From contig CP085829.1 in assembly GCA_020809705.1 (NCBI GenBank), forward strand, positions 2,480,001-2,544,000: a stretch of DNA of 64,000 nucleotides. The letters are read 5' to 3'. The notes under the pieces were generated by a model, which was given only the letters and a program-made list of their open reading frames with translations, made no database searches and was not told the DNA's origin. Positions 32,345 to 44,411 of the stretch are shown in pieces. The stretch is from Calonectria ilicicola. Its lineage: Eukaryota > Ascomycota > Sordariomycetes > Hypocreales > Nectriaceae. A program made the translations under genes and the position numbers. Each line of letters begins with the position of its first letter. Within the stretch, counting starts at the first letter, position 1.

Positions 32345-33450
32345 CTACGTCCCGAAGACACCCTGAAGGTGTTTTATAGAGTCCTCAATCATCTTCCTCC
32401 CACGATCTATCCGTCCATGCATCGACATGATGGAATGAGTACCGCCCTTGACAATCACGGTTTCAGCATCAACGCCTAGGCTTCTCAGTTGTTCTCCAAA
32501 AGCAATCGCCTCTGGGGCCAGAAGGTCCATCTCCGCGACGGCTATCCAGGTTTTGGGAAACTTGCGCAACAAGGACTCGGGTGCGTAGTTGGGGCTTGCA
32601 TCCCACCTCCGACACTCCTCTTCGCGAGTTAGATACAATTTTCGATAGTACGTCAGTCGATCCGCGGTGAGCCATGGCGCAGTCTCAGCGCTGGACTTCC
32701 AGACATCGTTCGAAGTGGCCGTATTATCGATGACGGGAATAAAGAGAAGAACTGAAGCAGGGGTGTTTGTGATGGTGTTGGGCCGTGATGGTTTAGCTGA
32801 CGGCGGAGAGATTCCAACGTCTAATGCTGCAAGGGCTGCAACGACAGCCAAGTTGCCCCCAGAGGATGTGCCGCCAATAGAAATACGAGCAGTATCAATC
32901 TTCCCTAACTCAGCTGGAGAAGAGTAAACCCATCGAACAGCATCAATTGCGTCTTCGACGGCTATTGGGAAGGGATTCTCGGGCGCCAGTCCATAGTCCA
33001 CCGAAACCACGACACATCGGGCTCCTACCACCAATCAGTTTGCATTCGGGGGCGCATCTGCCAGCAATAATAGATACCTTCACAAGCCCAGCAGCAAAAG
33101 TCGGTCCCGTTGTTCAGGTTTCCAAACACCCAGCCGCCGCCGTGGAACCAGACGAGGACAGGCCAGCCACGCTCATCGTTCTCGCCTGTGGGCGTGTAGG
33201 CTCTCACGCGGAAACGACCCACGTCGTGATCGGCGATGCTGTCGACGGGGACGGGCTTGGTGCCGCCGGGCGGGAGCGAGTCGCCCTTCTTAGTGCGCTG
33301 CGAGCCGTCCCAGGGCTTAAGCTCGTCGGGGACAATGTACTGGAGGTACTTGTCGTGGTATTCCACGTATTGCGGGTCGAGTTTATCGCGAATGGCGGGG
33401 TGGAGGGGCTGCCAGATCTTGCGATCCCTAGCGGGCGTTTCTTCTGCCAT
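32345..33450 (-). CDS. alpha/beta-hydrolase fold-3 esterase (HSL-like)
   Basis: Two exons (33450-33078 and 33024-32345) with a 53-bp intron give 350 residues. The oxyanion-hole motif HGGG is at residues 103-106 (VWFHGGGWVFGN). The nucleophile is Ser178 in GGTSSGG, Asp291 lies in AEMDLLAPEA, and His321 in KGGTHSIM. This is the hormone-sensitive-lipase/GDXG-type layout; these enzymes cleave short acyl esters, and in fungal clusters sometimes act in secondary metabolism or detoxification. There is no signal peptide, so it is predicted cytosolic. Its stop lies 42 bp from the stop of the zinc-cluster factor, tail to tail. The intron uses GTATCT as donor. Substrate cannot be inferred. Confidence 0.9.
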
Positions 33451-33993
33451 GCTTGCAGTGTGGGCTAGGACCGTCCGAACTCTAGAGAAAAAAAGAGAGA
33501 AAAAACGACTTTGCTCTCCTTTCTAGTTCACGGCGGTAGATATGGGCATGGGAGGCTTCAAATAATTACGCTTGGGAGGTTCATGTAAGAGGAAGGGAAC
33601 AGCCCAACGGCCCACCAATAAACACCCACTGTCTTGGGTTAGTAAGAACCCTGCAGTCTTGAAGGTCGCCACCAGACAAGTTCATCTCTTGAATTCCAAA
33701 TGTGAACTGGGATCAGAATAATTCATTGTTTCATGGAGGCATATGTAGCAATTAAGGTAAAATACATGTACATGGGGTCTCCTTCAAGGAAACTTTCCCA
33801 AAAATGTGGCTCTCTATTGTCGCCAATGACAATGTCGGCTCAAACCCAGAATTATCCCCAACGCCGGCCTCTGTCCTTTGCGTCACAACATGGAGCGCAT
33901 CTGTCTTGCGTCTGAATGACACCGCTAAAACCCAACCACATGTGGCAACTGTACAAGCAAAAATTAACTCCGCCATGCATTACTCTGCATCTA
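33451..33993. other. intergenic
   Basis: 540 bp holding the esterase promoter on one side and the 3' end of the metallophosphatase on the other. Nothing further seen. Confidence 0.5.
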
Positions 33994-35265
33994 TTACCAC
34001 CAGCTGCCCTTGGCCTTGGGTTTTTTGCACAGGACCTGCATTGTAGTTTGGTTCCAACCGCCGTCCTCGGTACCCATGATAACGAGGCCCGTCAAGGCGT
34101 TGCCCTTTACACAGCCAGAGTCGATTCCAAACGTGAACGCGTCCTCTTGGTAGCCTCGCTTGGCGTCGTGGCCGTAGATGATGGAGCGACGCTCCAAAGA
34201 GTCCGTGTTTTTTTGAACATGGTTCCAAATGTGTGCCCAAGGCTCGCCGTCGCGGTTATCGACAGGAATCCAGATGTCGTAATCGGGATGCGACATCATT
34301 TCCTCAAGGCTTTGAGGTTCTTCAGCGGTCTCAGTGGTTTGAGCATCGGTGCTCACTGGCTGGGGAGCGCCTTTTTGCGCTGCAGCCATAAGGTTGAGGG
34401 CAGCCTCATCCTTCTCAGACCTGCGTTGGACAAAGTTCTTGGCCTTTTCCTCCTCCTCCTTTTTCCTCTGCTTCTCCTTCTTCTTTCGTGCCTTTTCCTC
34501 CTCGTTTCCGCGGTATTCGGAACGGGGGAATCGGAGGGTGCGCATGTTCATAACTGCCCATGGGTCTTGCTTCTGAACATCAAGCCCGGGGACGAGACCA
34601 GCATGGACAATGAACATTGACATGGACTGAATGGACATGATCACAGGAAGGTTCTTGAGCCATCGGATTTGGTAATCTGAAAGGGTGCGTGCCGTCTCCA
34701 GATCTCTGTGTTCGCCCCGTCGCATGGTATCATGCTTGCTATCAAGATACGCCTCAACGCCCACTTGGTCTTGGATACCTTCCCAAGCGAGAATAACTCG
34801 ATCTTCGTGGTTACCACGAACAGCTGTCGCATTGATTTTCATTAGGCGCTGAACAACTCCAGCAGAGTCGGGGCCCTTGTTGACCATATCGCCCACGCTG
34901 ATGACGTGGTCAAGCTCGGGGTTGAACTTGACCTTTTTGAGAAGCTGGTCCAAGGAATCGAGCATGCCGTGGATGTCTCCAATGACTATCAACCTCCGCT
35001 TGTTCTCCAAAGTTGGGACAAGTCTTTTGGGCAAATAATCCACCAGGGTAATTGCATCGTAGCCCGGTCGTCCATATTCGCCGTATGACATTCGATAATC
35101 GGCCTTGTTGACAAAAGGTCCCCTTACTGGCTTGGGTACCTCCTCCAAGGTTTCAAACGACAGAGAGAGAAGGCGCGATAGGCAAATGTATATGCTCGAG
35201 ATGAAGAAGAAGGTCGAGGCAAGGACGAGAAAACGTCGCTGGGCGGCGGAGATCATGATGGCCAT
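33994..35265 (-). CDS. membrane-anchored calcineurin-like metallophosphatase, PPN2-like
   Basis: A single exon of 423 residues. A hydrophobic N-terminal anchor (about residues 12-34) precedes a metallophosphatase domain with the metal-binding blocks GDIHG (96-100), GDMVNKGPDS (125-134), GNHED (151-155), and later HAGLVPG and YGHDA. This pattern and the short anchor resemble yeast Ppn2, a vacuolar zinc-dependent endopolyphosphatase that shortens inorganic polyphosphate chains. A Lys/Glu-rich segment (EEEKARKKKEKQRKKEEEEK) is inserted between the catalytic blocks and is probably a charged surface loop. Family PPP-type phosphatases could also act on protein substrates, so polyphosphatase activity is inferred. 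The second in-frame ATG, four codons down, is an equally possible start. Confidence 0.85.
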   Translation of the reverse strand: MAIMISAAQRRFLVLASTFFFISSIYICLSRLLSLSFETLEEVPKPVRGPFVNKADYRMSYGEYGRPGYDAITLVDYLPKRLVPTLENKRRLIVIGDIHGMLDSLDQLLKKVKFNPELDHVISVGDMVNKGPDSAGVVQRLMKINATAVRGNHEDRVILAWEGIQDQVGVEAYLDSKHDTMRRGEHRDLETARTLSDYQIRWLKNLPVIMSIQSMSMFIVHAGLVPGLDVQKQDPWAVMNMRTLRFPRSEYRGNEEEKARKKKEKQRKKEEEEKAKNFVQRRSEKDEAALNLMAAAQKGAPQPVSTDAQTTETAEEPQSLEEMMSHPDYDIWIPVDNRDGEPWAHIWNHVQKNTDSLERRSIIYGHDAKRGYQEDAFTFGIDSGCVKGNALTGLVIMGTEDGGWNQTTMQVLCKKPKAKGSWW

Positions 35266-36716
35266 TCTGGGGGAAGGCCCTCTGGAGGTGCCTTGACTCC
35301 CGAAGATGGCGAGTCGTAACGGTGAAGTTCAGATAGGAGTGACCTGTGACGACGAGGTCTGCGAATCTCGAAGATGATTTCGTTGGGAGATGCCGTCCGT
35401 GATACGCGGAGAAGCAGAGTGCAATACGCGGAGCGTTGGGAGAAGTCGAGAAGAGGGTGTGGGGTGGTCTACAACAGTGCAGGAGGAAGCCCCTAATTAA
35501 GGGTTAAACTTTAAGGCGTGGCCAAGGCCCAAGGTCCAAGGCGAGACGTGCGCTGGCAGGGAGAGAATATGGCATAGGCACGGCGCGATGCAAGCGCGGG
35601 CGCAGCTGAAGACCGGCGGCGAGTAGCAAGCGCGGTCAGCTTTTAGTAGGTGGGAATATTGGGAGATGAGAAAAAAATTCGAGTTGCACTAGAGCAAGGG
35701 AGGCGCCGAGTGAGGCAAGATGTGAGGTCGGGTGTCGCGTGCCAGGGCGCCAGGGGCTACTGAAGAGTTGAGGTGAGACAGCCGTGCGTTTTGGTCTTCT
35801 CCGCAAATCGCTTCTCCGGGAAATAGTATAATCGACTCTAGCTATCACGGTCGTGGGATGAATCCGCAGCGATCCAAGGTAAGACGTCGATCGATGGCAC
35901 GGGGACAATTTCCATCTTGGGTCAGATGGGCGGCATTCGACGCGTTGCTCTCAAGCGAGCAGGCGGCGTGTTGTTCCACATGGGTGGCGGAGACACCATG
36001 TGGGTAGCGTCGTGTCCAAGTGTTGTTGATGGCACACGAGAAAGACACGGCGGAAAGCAATCAAGTCAAGACAAGTCAAGATGATGCCGCCAAAAGACAG
36101 CCATGATGTGATTCCAATATGTCTTAACTAAATCGAGCATCTGAATCATTCCAAGACAATCAATCCAACAGTTATAAGAGTATCCAAAGCTGCCATTAAT
36201 GCATGCAAGGGGCATCCCATCCCATCCCTGTGAACCTGGTCTGTAGTACGTACAGTGCCTGATTACCTACGGCACACACTCACCAACCACAAGCAAGCAC
36301 CATATTGGACATTGTTCAGTAGGTTGGCCCACAATATTCATGCCGTCAAATCGATCTTGAGACAATTGAGTCGTCATTCTTATCTACACGTTCATAACAT
36401 TGGTGTTGTTACATCTAGGCAGCAAGCTAAGATACAAACCCATACTCGTACAGCACAAATTGAGCGAGGATACAATTAGAATTTAGTTGCCAGCTCGCTT
36501 GTGGCTCGTGCCAACTATTCCTCCGACATCCGACATGGCCAATATTTTGGCGTTTACCCACGCTATCCGGTGTACCACTCTTCATCCATTGATACCCGAG
36601 ATACTGCATCTTTCCTGATGAGGTGCTTTTGTGAGATGTCAATTGGAACAGGTGACAGGAGCCCACACTTCACCGTCCAATGACGGATAACTCGGAAATT
36701 CTTGGGCACACATCTT
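35266..36716. other. intergenic
   Basis: 1.45 kb holding the metallophosphatase promoter and the 3' side of the COA5 gene. A short repeated TCAAGTCAAGACAAGTCAAG stretch lies at 36061-36080. No gene supported. Confidence 0.5.
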
Positions 36717-37173
36717 CTATTTCTTCTCCTGCTGGGCCATCTTGGCTTGTTCGGCTCGGTACTGCTCGTTTTCTACCTCGCGCCAGTCTTTGGGGACAGG
36801 CTCATTGCCATCCGTCTGCTTGACAGCACCTGCAAACGCTGGCTTGCCCGCGTACAACTGGTAGCCCTTGCCAGCATTGGCCTCCTCCATGGTACGATAT
36901 TGCACAGGCATGTTGCCTCGGAATCGCTTGCGCATATCTACCAAGCCGCGTTTACAGTCACCAAAGCCCTTCTTGAGCTGACGACATTTGAGGGGAAGGG
37001 TGTCGGCAAGGGGTTCACGAAGGCAGTCGGTGGCTCGGTTGCGGTCAACCATGACGCAGTCGGATTCTTGGAGGCACTGCGCGAGTGCATCGCCTGTTTT
37101 GACGAAAATGTCAGTAAGGCCGCATGCAATTGGATGCATAGCACTTACGCAGTTCTTGACATGAGCTGGGCAT
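36717..37173 (-). CDS. cytochrome c oxidase assembly factor, COA5/PET191 family
   Basis: Two exons (37173-37149 and 37093-36717) with a 55-bp intron give 133 residues. The N-terminal 70 residues carry the family core: MPSSCQELRDALAQCLQESD followed by RNRATDCLREP and CRQLKKGFGDCKRG. Cys5/Cys15 and Cys45/Cys55 form twin C-x9-C pairs, and Cys21/Cys32 form a further pair; this is the Mia40-imported helical hairpin fold of the mitochondrial intermembrane space. Pet191/Coa5 is required for assembly of complex IV. The remaining C-terminal extension (about residues 70-133) is charged and is usual in filamentous fungi. Without the 25-nt first exon the frame has no proper start, so the short exon is important. 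Confidence 0.93.
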
Positions 37174-37867
37174 CTTGGCTGGGTATTTCGGTTGATCGTC
37201 ACAGCTCAGGTGATGGGATCAGATCAAAAAGCTGGCAAGGCTTTGGCTGGTGCTTTTGCGGTCGGCATGTGATTGGCTCCAGAGGTAGCCAGTATGTGGC
37301 GCGGGGCTCCCCAGCCACACTACACACGCCTCGTGTCAGTGGTTCATGATGAGGGGGGCGACTAGTCCAGCAAACTTCAGGGGATTTCAACGCCACACCC
37401 CTCCAATGTGTGCTGTGGTATTGCACATGCAAGAGTGTGCTGGCTGGCAATCCTACCAAAAGGAAGATGTTGGGAACAATGACGACCACATTTTTGCGCC
37501 TAAAGCCACCATGGTCTTCCTATTCGCCCGCCGTGTCGGTCTTGCTTTATCTTTTTGGAAACCTGGGCTCTGGGGTGGTACTGCATGAAGCTGCAGGGCC
37601 CTGGACCACCCGTCCCAGTCTAGTTGGACCCATCTCCCCTAAACCCACTGAAGTCATGACTTAGAAACGGCGTGGTGCCAGTGAATTGCATGTGACATCA
37701 CCTCCCCCCCGACGATACAACATCCCCAACCACATCTGGGTCGCGCTGCAATCCCTGAATCGAATATATTTGACTCGCATTCGCGCCCTTCATGACCGGC
37801 CACGGCGCCGTCTCGGCAGTTTCTTCACCTTAACCTGCGTTGAGACTCGCATCGCGACCGCTTCATC
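37174..37867. other. intergenic, divergent promoters
   Basis: About 700 bp between the divergent COA5 and lipase genes; it should contain both promoters. No other feature seen. Confidence 0.5.
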
Positions 37868-39986
37868 ATGCCTGTCCCTTTTCTTGGGAGGTTGCGCCCG
37901 TGAGTCCAGCCCAAGGACTGGCACGATTTTCGCCCGACCCCCCTCGCTGACCAGTCATTGGCGCAGAACCGAATATGTTGCCCTGGTGGGATCGTTTCTT
38001 CTCGTTGGCCTCGAGGCCATCATTCGCGTCCTGACGCTGGCGCTGCGTAAGCACATCCTTCACGAGTCTGGCGGTCTGGCAGAATGGCCTGAGCTAACAT
38101 TCAAGTCTTGCAGCGCCCTTCCTCGTATCGATTTTCTACCGAGCTTCACGACGAATTTTTAACAGATTCTCGACGCCTGCCGAAAAACGAGATGAAAACA
38201 AACGAAAATGTCAGTTCCTTAGCCCTATCGCGTGTTTCCCCTATTGACCCTGGCACCCTAGCCATTGCCGATTCAGTGCGAGATGCCGCCGATTTTGTCG
38301 AATTGTGCCGAATATGGGGATACGAAGCGGAGGAACACATTGTACAGACCAAAGATGGCTATCTTCTGGGTCTGCACCGACTTCAATGGAGAAAGGGGGA
38401 AGAGGGCCAAAAAGTAAACAGTGGACCCTCGAGCCTGAAGAAGAGAATCGCATACCTTCACCATGGATTGCTCATGAATTCCGAAGTTTGGGTCGCTCTC
38501 ACTGATGAACAGCGCTGCCTGCCCTTCGAGCTAGTGGAGAGGGGCTTTGATGTTTGGGTAAGTTGAAGCATGTGAAAAACAACGGACCGCACTGACGTTA
38601 TAGTTTGGCAATAATCGCGGAAACAAGTACTCGAAGAAATCAATACACTGCTCGCCAATGTCAGTCAAGTTTTGGGACTTCTCAATCGATGAGTTTGCTT
38701 TCCACGACATTCCCAACAGCATCGAATACATCCTCGACACTACTCAGCAAGAGAGCCTGTCTTATATTGGCTTCTCTCAAGGCACGGCCCAGGCCTTTGC
38801 GACTCTTGCGATTCACCCCAAGCTCAACAACCAGGTCAATGTTTTCATCGCCCTAGCTCCGGCCATGTCCCCCGCGGGACTTTCCAACGGCGTTGTCGAC
38901 TCTTTGGTCAAGGCATCCCCTCAGGTCCTGTTCTTGCTGTTTGGTCGACGGTCAATTCTAAGCTCTGCCACCATGTGGGAAACGTTGTTGTATCCCCCGA
39001 TTTTCAGTCGACTTATCGATATGGGCCTCTCATTCCTATTCAACTGGCAGACCAAGAACATATCGGCAAGCCAAAAATTGGCAGCATACCCTCATTTGTA
39101 CTCCTTTACGAGCACCAAAAGTGTGGTCCACTGGTTCCAAATCATTCGCAACAAATGTTTCCAAATGTATGATGACGATATACACCAACCAATGAGCGTC
39201 ACCTCGGCCAACAAATATTCAAAAGTAGCCAAGTACCCTACTCGAAATATTAAGACGCCGATCGTGCTTGTTTACGGTGGCAGCGACTCACTTGTGGATA
39301 TAAGGGCAATGCTTAGGGAATTACCTCCGCAGACCGTGGCGACCGAGATCCCGCATTACGAACACCTTGATTTTCTCTGGGCCAAGGACGTGGATTCACA
39401 AGTGTTCCAACATGTTTTTGACGCCTTGGATAGCTTCACCGATGCCGAGCATTCAAGAGAGGAATACGAAAGATACTACATGAGCAGACAAGAGAGCCTC
39501 ATGGGGTCAGGCTATCCATATTCCTACTCCCATCGAGGTAGTGAAAGCGAATCGTCGACACTGGCTGCAAGTGACGGTGTCAATGGTGGACCTCGGACTC
39601 CAAGACGGGCTCGGGACAAAGCCGCGGCTGGCCCTTCGCCAAAGAGTTCAAAGCGAGCCAAGTCAGGCCTCGCCACAGTTGCTGATGAAGACTCCCGTCC
39701 AGGTTCGCCCGAGGTGCTTCGAGCAGGGCAATCATCAGATATCGATTCCGGCAATGTGACGCCAGATGGACGCGAGTCTCCTCCAGCTACAAGGGCTAAA
39801 AATGGTGGATTGCGTCGAGCAAGTATAGGAAGCAACATTAGCATTGACGGAATGCGGGAGGGAAGGGGAATCAGCATTGGGGCAAGTCGGGCGGCCAGTA
39901 GTATCGTCACAAAGAGCGGTGCGAATGCCGTGGCAAGCCATGGGGAGGACGGCAGTGGATCTTTGCGGAAAAAGAAAAAGAAATGA
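37868..39986 (+). CDS. membrane-anchored steryl-ester hydrolase / acid lipase family (TGL1-like)
   Basis: Five exons (37868-37899, 37967-38046, 38114-38209, 38262-38557, 38604-39986) join in phase to 628 residues. An N-terminal membrane hairpin (ALVGSFLLVGLEAIIRVLTL) precedes the abhydrolase-associated lipase domain with AEEHIVQTKDGYLLGLHRL, the oxyanion motif LHHGLL, the nucleophile Ser226 in GFSQG, Asp396 in YGGSDSL and His422 in PHYEHLDF. Yeast relatives Tgl1, Yeh1 and Yeh2 hydrolyse steryl esters at lipid droplets or the plasma membrane; this is the likely role. The C terminus (from about residue 440) is a long Ser/Gly/Arg-rich, probably disordered and phosphorylated tail ending in a Lys run. 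Intron 3 is only 52 bp; skipping it would break the frame. Confidence 0.93.
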
Positions 39987-42866
39987 TGGCAAGTCGGATA
40001 GAGTTATAAAGAGGTGGATGATGTATTGGAATGGCTTGACTGAAATGGTCTGCGGTTTGACAAATGCACATCTGTATCCATGGTACAACCTGTCACTGTG
40101 TAAATATATAGTTATCTTCTAGGTGATTTATTAGCACCCAAAACGAAAAGTTCGGAGGAGTTGTACTCTTTTCAACTTTGTTGGTATTAGAGCGTTAGCA
40201 GCTGGTCATGTCTGTCGTGTCAGTAATGCATTGCCAGAAGTTCCAAAGCCACCTTTGTGGCAGGTACAATTGCATTCAGCAACCTTGCTTGATCATTATT
40301 TGCGGTTCAATTTTAGAATTTATGAGAATATGGGCTACCAAAATAGTTGTAGACAGCCGCGTTAGTCGACCTTGGTGCCCGGCATGGTTGAGGCTTGCCG
40401 GATACATGCTTTAGTGAGTAAACGTGGTACACGGAAATATACCTATGTCTTGTCTTTCGTACCCAGTGCAAGGTAAGTTTTCGCCCCGAAATTCTCTCTA
40501 TTTTCAAGAGTGGCTCATGATATGAACAGCAAGCCAGGGAGATATGCACAGCCATCAATTAGAACATCTTGCACGGATTCATCTTGAAATTGAATCATTG
40601 TACAGTCTTGGACTTTGGGTTCCCTTTTTGAAGGCCATTACCACTGGATCATCTGGGAAGCTGTAAAAGTTAGGAAAGAACGAAAGATACATCTGGATAG
40701 GGTGCCGGTAGGTAGATGGCGCACTGTGTCGCAAAGCTTCCATGTGTGGGCTGAGGCTAGCCGTGGCGTGCAAAACAGTAAATTTAAATCAATTTGGCAT
40801 TCAAAAAAGTTAATTCTTTTGGGGGTTATATAAGAGATGGTTCCCGACAACATTGACAAAAAAATGAGACCCATTCTAGGTGTCCCGGTCCTCAGAACTG
40901 GTTCGTGTGAAAGGTGCTATTAACACTGGGCCGAAGCCCTCAGCAAACCACTTTGTCATCATCTGATGGTGATTTCGGTTGTCTATTTTATTTATATATC
41001 TTGGGTTCTGGGGATATATCAGGCAGGTGCGGGCTTTTGGCACTGATGGGTTGCCCATCGATTTAACGACCAGTGTCGTGTGTGAATACAAACCATTAAA
41101 CCAGAACCATGATGATTTGTTCGGTGACACTCGCAAAAGTATTCATTTGAACGCTTCGAGGACAGCTGATATCAAAACTGAGTTCGTCGCTATTGTTTCT
41201 CTAGATAGATAGTCAGGACGCTATGAAAAGGTCGGATCTTACGGTGCTCCCCATGAACCCATTTGTTGGTGATTTTGCCGTGTCGTCGCCAGTGGCCTCG
41301 TCTATTATCCTCTCAAGTGGCACTAGTTTCTAGTTTCCTACGTCTTTTCTCAGTTCTTACAAGTCAAACAACTAAGACAAGACTCATTTACGTTCTCATG
41401 AGCAGCCATCATTCTTACACCCCGAGGCTGCACATGTCAGCCTTTGTGGAAGAGCAACAATTCTTCTAATTTTTCGGGGTATCATTACGATTAAATTGCG
41501 TGGTATTCCTTACTGCCAGTTTATTCACGTCCTAGTCTCTGATCGCATTGTTTTTGTGGCGCTCATGATGGTATAGGGTAGGTTCGCCATAATTTTGGTG
41601 CAGAATGTCCCTTGTTTAATCAGCAAGATATATACTAAATAATAAATGAATGAAATGTATATATACGAAATCCCTGTTGTTTTTGAGATGTATGTAGTTA
41701 TTAATTATTAGAATATATGTTGGTGACAATGCGGTCCTGCTAATCTTTTTTTCTAGTATCAAATATTAGGTTGTCATCTAGATACCACCAACATTAATCA
41801 TTCTAAACACCAAGCCACTCAACATCACTACTACAATTTGAGTATCCGTAAAATCATTCTGATTGGATATGTTTTATTGCCTGCCGACTCCCATGCCGTT
41901 GAAAAGTAGTGCCTACACTTGCCCAACTAGGACGGCGATATAGACCCAAAAACAACCGTTTTTCCCGCCTCCACATTTCCCGTCAAGCGGATGCGGATTA
42001 ATTCGGTTCGGCAATGACGGGCATGGAAGAGTCGATGACACCATCTAGCCACCACCCCTGCTTAGGAAACGCGGCCGCTCTCTCAAAAAAGAACGCTTCT
42101 GCGCGCGATAAAAAACAAATAGCCTGCCCCGCGAGGCACCTTGCCGCTTTCTTGCTTATCAAGATACCCGGCACTTTTTTTTTTTTGCCAGCAGGCCGGT
42201 GGTGCGCCGCCAATCAGCTCTCGCATGCTGCACTGCACTGCACTCTCGGTTGGTTGCATGCAGTTTCTATGTCGCATCTCCCGATCTTGCTCGGACCCTG
42301 AGATGGCCGCGCCGCAACCGATCTTTGCATTGCGGCCTCGTTTCTTAGTTTACTATTGATTGCTTCTGTTGCTCCAAATACCTCCCACCCCGCTCCTATG
42401 ACTTTGCCTCGTTTCAATTGGGTCTATTCCCAACGTGGTGCCCGCGCGCATTTTGCCCCTCCCCCTCCCCCTCTCTTCCCGACGGTTTCCGAGCATTATC
42501 ATGATGGTGTCCCAGCCCTCCATGTAGCCAACAATACCTGTCGCAACTCCTCTCCCACGCTTTTCGCTCAACCCAATGACATGTCACTTAAGATACGACC
42601 TTCCCCAACTGATGCACCGGCTTCGGAGCTGGTCTTGATAAACTTACGATTCCCGGCTTGTCTCCACTTGCGCCGCAGACCCGCGACTAACGCCCACTTC
42701 GGCATTGCGCGAAGAGCTGCGCTTCTTTCGTCCGGCTTCTCCTCCAGCCTTGTCTCTTTTTCTCTCTCTCTGCTTCCTCTTGGATTGTTCGAGTCTCTTT
42801 ATCGGTCTCACAAGACCTCTTGTCGAGGGTTTCTCCTGTGCGCCCATCTTCCTCTGCGCAGTCGTC
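39987..42866. other. intergenic
   Basis: 2.9 kb between two plus-strand genes. A/T-rich between about 41600 and 41900. A T run at 42178-42188 and pyrimidine-rich DNA from about 42440 precede the next gene and look like its promoter and leader. No gene was supported in the interior. Confidence 0.5.
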
Positions 42867-44411
42867 ATGGATCCCCTCGTCGCAGCTGAGCTTGCGAAGC
42901 TCGATGACGGTGTCGCTTTTCGCGCCAAGCCCGGACATGTGCACTACACCTGGGCACGCACTTTCTCCTCCATCCCCGAGCTCTACATCCAGCCCGAGTC
43001 GCTAGCTGAAGTCGAAAAGGTCATCAACCTTGCCCGCGCATGCCGTCGCCGCCTCGTGACAACGGGCTGTGGCCACTCGCCGTCCAATATCACTTGCACA
43101 TCGAGCTGGCTCCTCAACCTCGACAACTTCAACAAGATCCTCTCCGTAGACAAGGAAAATGGCGTCGTCGTCATGCAGAGCGGCATCCGCTTGTATGCTT
43201 TGTGCGAGGAGCTCGAGAGACACGGGCTTGCCATGCCCAACCTCGGCAGCATCAATCAGCAGTCCATCACCGGTGCCATTTCCACCGGCACCCATGGGAG
43301 CAGTCTCCGGCACGGACTCATGTCCGAGGACATTCTCGCGCTCAAGATCACGCTCGCTGACGGAAGCACCACAGCCTGCTCCCCCGAAACAAACCCTGAC
43401 CTATTCCGAGCTGCGCTGCTGTCTCTCGGCGCATTGGGCGTCATCACCGAGGTGACGTTCCGTGCCGTTCCTGCCTTCACCCTCAAGTGGGAGCAGACCA
43501 TCGATACCGATTTGAAAGTCTTTGAGGCATGGCCCAAAGACTTGTGGACCCGAACCGAGTTTGTGAGAGTTTGGTGGTTCCCTTACACGAGGCGCGCGGT
43601 GGTGTGGCAGGCGGAGAAGACGACGGAGAAGGAGTACAACCCCCCCGTGAGCTACTATGATGGCGCTTTGGGGTACTATGTCTATCATAACCTCCTATAC
43701 CTGTCACAATGGGTCCCTCGCATCCTCCCGTGGATCGAGTGGTTCGTCTTCGGCATGCAGTACGGCTTCCCCAACGGATCTAAAACAGGAGCCATCCAGC
43801 CCAGCCGCAAGGCCCTTTTGATGAACTGCCTCTACTCGCAATTCGTCAACGAGTGGGCGATTCCTCTGCACAAGGGCCCCGAGGCCCTGAGGCGTCTCAG
43901 CTCGTGGCTCAACCATATCACCCCCGAGGACCCCGACTACGTCCCCCACAACATCCCCTTCTCAGCTGACGGCCTGTACGTGCATGCTCCTGTTGAGGTT
44001 CGAGTCAGCGATACCACACTCACCTCAAACCTTCGCCCCTTCCTCGACCCCACCTCCGAGGATGGCCCAACCCTGTACCTCAATGCTACACTCTATCGCC
44101 CATACTGGACCGACCCGCCCTGTCGGGAACGCTACTACCAGGCGTTCGAGTGGCTGATGAAGGATTTGGGTGGCCGGCCTCACTGGGCCAAGAACTTTGA
44201 CACGTACCGACCCGACCTTGAGGCCTTCTACGGCGAGGATCTGGACTCTTTCAGAGAGGTGCGAGACGAGTCAGACCCGCAGGGAATGTTTGTCGGACCG
44301 TGGCACCGGGAGAGGATCATGGCTGAGGGACCGAAGCTGGAGCTGGAAGAAGTGGAAACCTCAAGGAGCTCCAGCCGAAACTGGGGAGTGACGACTGTTG
44401 GAAAAGTATGA
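42867..44411 (+). CDS. ALO1: D-arabinono-1,4-lactone oxidase
   Basis: A single exon of 514 residues. An FAD-binding (PCMH-type) domain comes first, with GCGHSPSNITCTSSW (His70 is the expected covalent flavin attachment site) and GSINQQSITGAISTGTHGSS. The C-terminal ALO domain ends with GGRPHWAKNFD, the HWxK motif of the aldonolactone oxidase family. The enzyme oxidises D-arabinono-1,4-lactone to D-erythroascorbate, an ascorbate-like antioxidant, in the mitochondrial outer membrane in yeast. Hydrophobic segments around residues 275-300 (YHNLLYLSQWVPRILPWIEW) may explain membrane association. The start was chosen at MDPLVAAELAKLDDG; the open frame upstream (54 codons) is pyrimidine-rich leader sequence. 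Confidence 0.95.
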   Translation: MDPLVAAELAKLDDGVAFRAKPGHVHYTWARTFSSIPELYIQPESLAEVEKVINLARACRRRLVTTGCGHSPSNITCTSSWLLNLDNFNKILSVDKENGVVVMQSGIRLYALCEELERHGLAMPNLGSINQQSITGAISTGTHGSSLRHGLMSEDILALKITLADGSTTACSPETNPDLFRAALLSLGALGVITEVTFRAVPAFTLKWEQTIDTDLKVFEAWPKDLWTRTEFVRVWWFPYTRRAVVWQAEKTTEKEYNPPVSYYDGALGYYVYHNLLYLSQWVPRILPWIEWFVFGMQYGFPNGSKTGAIQPSRKALLMNCLYSQFVNEWAIPLHKGPEALRRLSSWLNHITPEDPDYVPHNIPFSADGLYVHAPVEVRVSDTTLTSNLRPFLDPTSEDGPTLYLNATLYRPYWTDPPCRERYYQAFEWLMKDLGGRPHWAKNFDTYRPDLEAFYGEDLDSFREVRDESDPQGMFVGPWHRERIMAEGPKLELEEVETSRSSSRNWGVTTVGKV

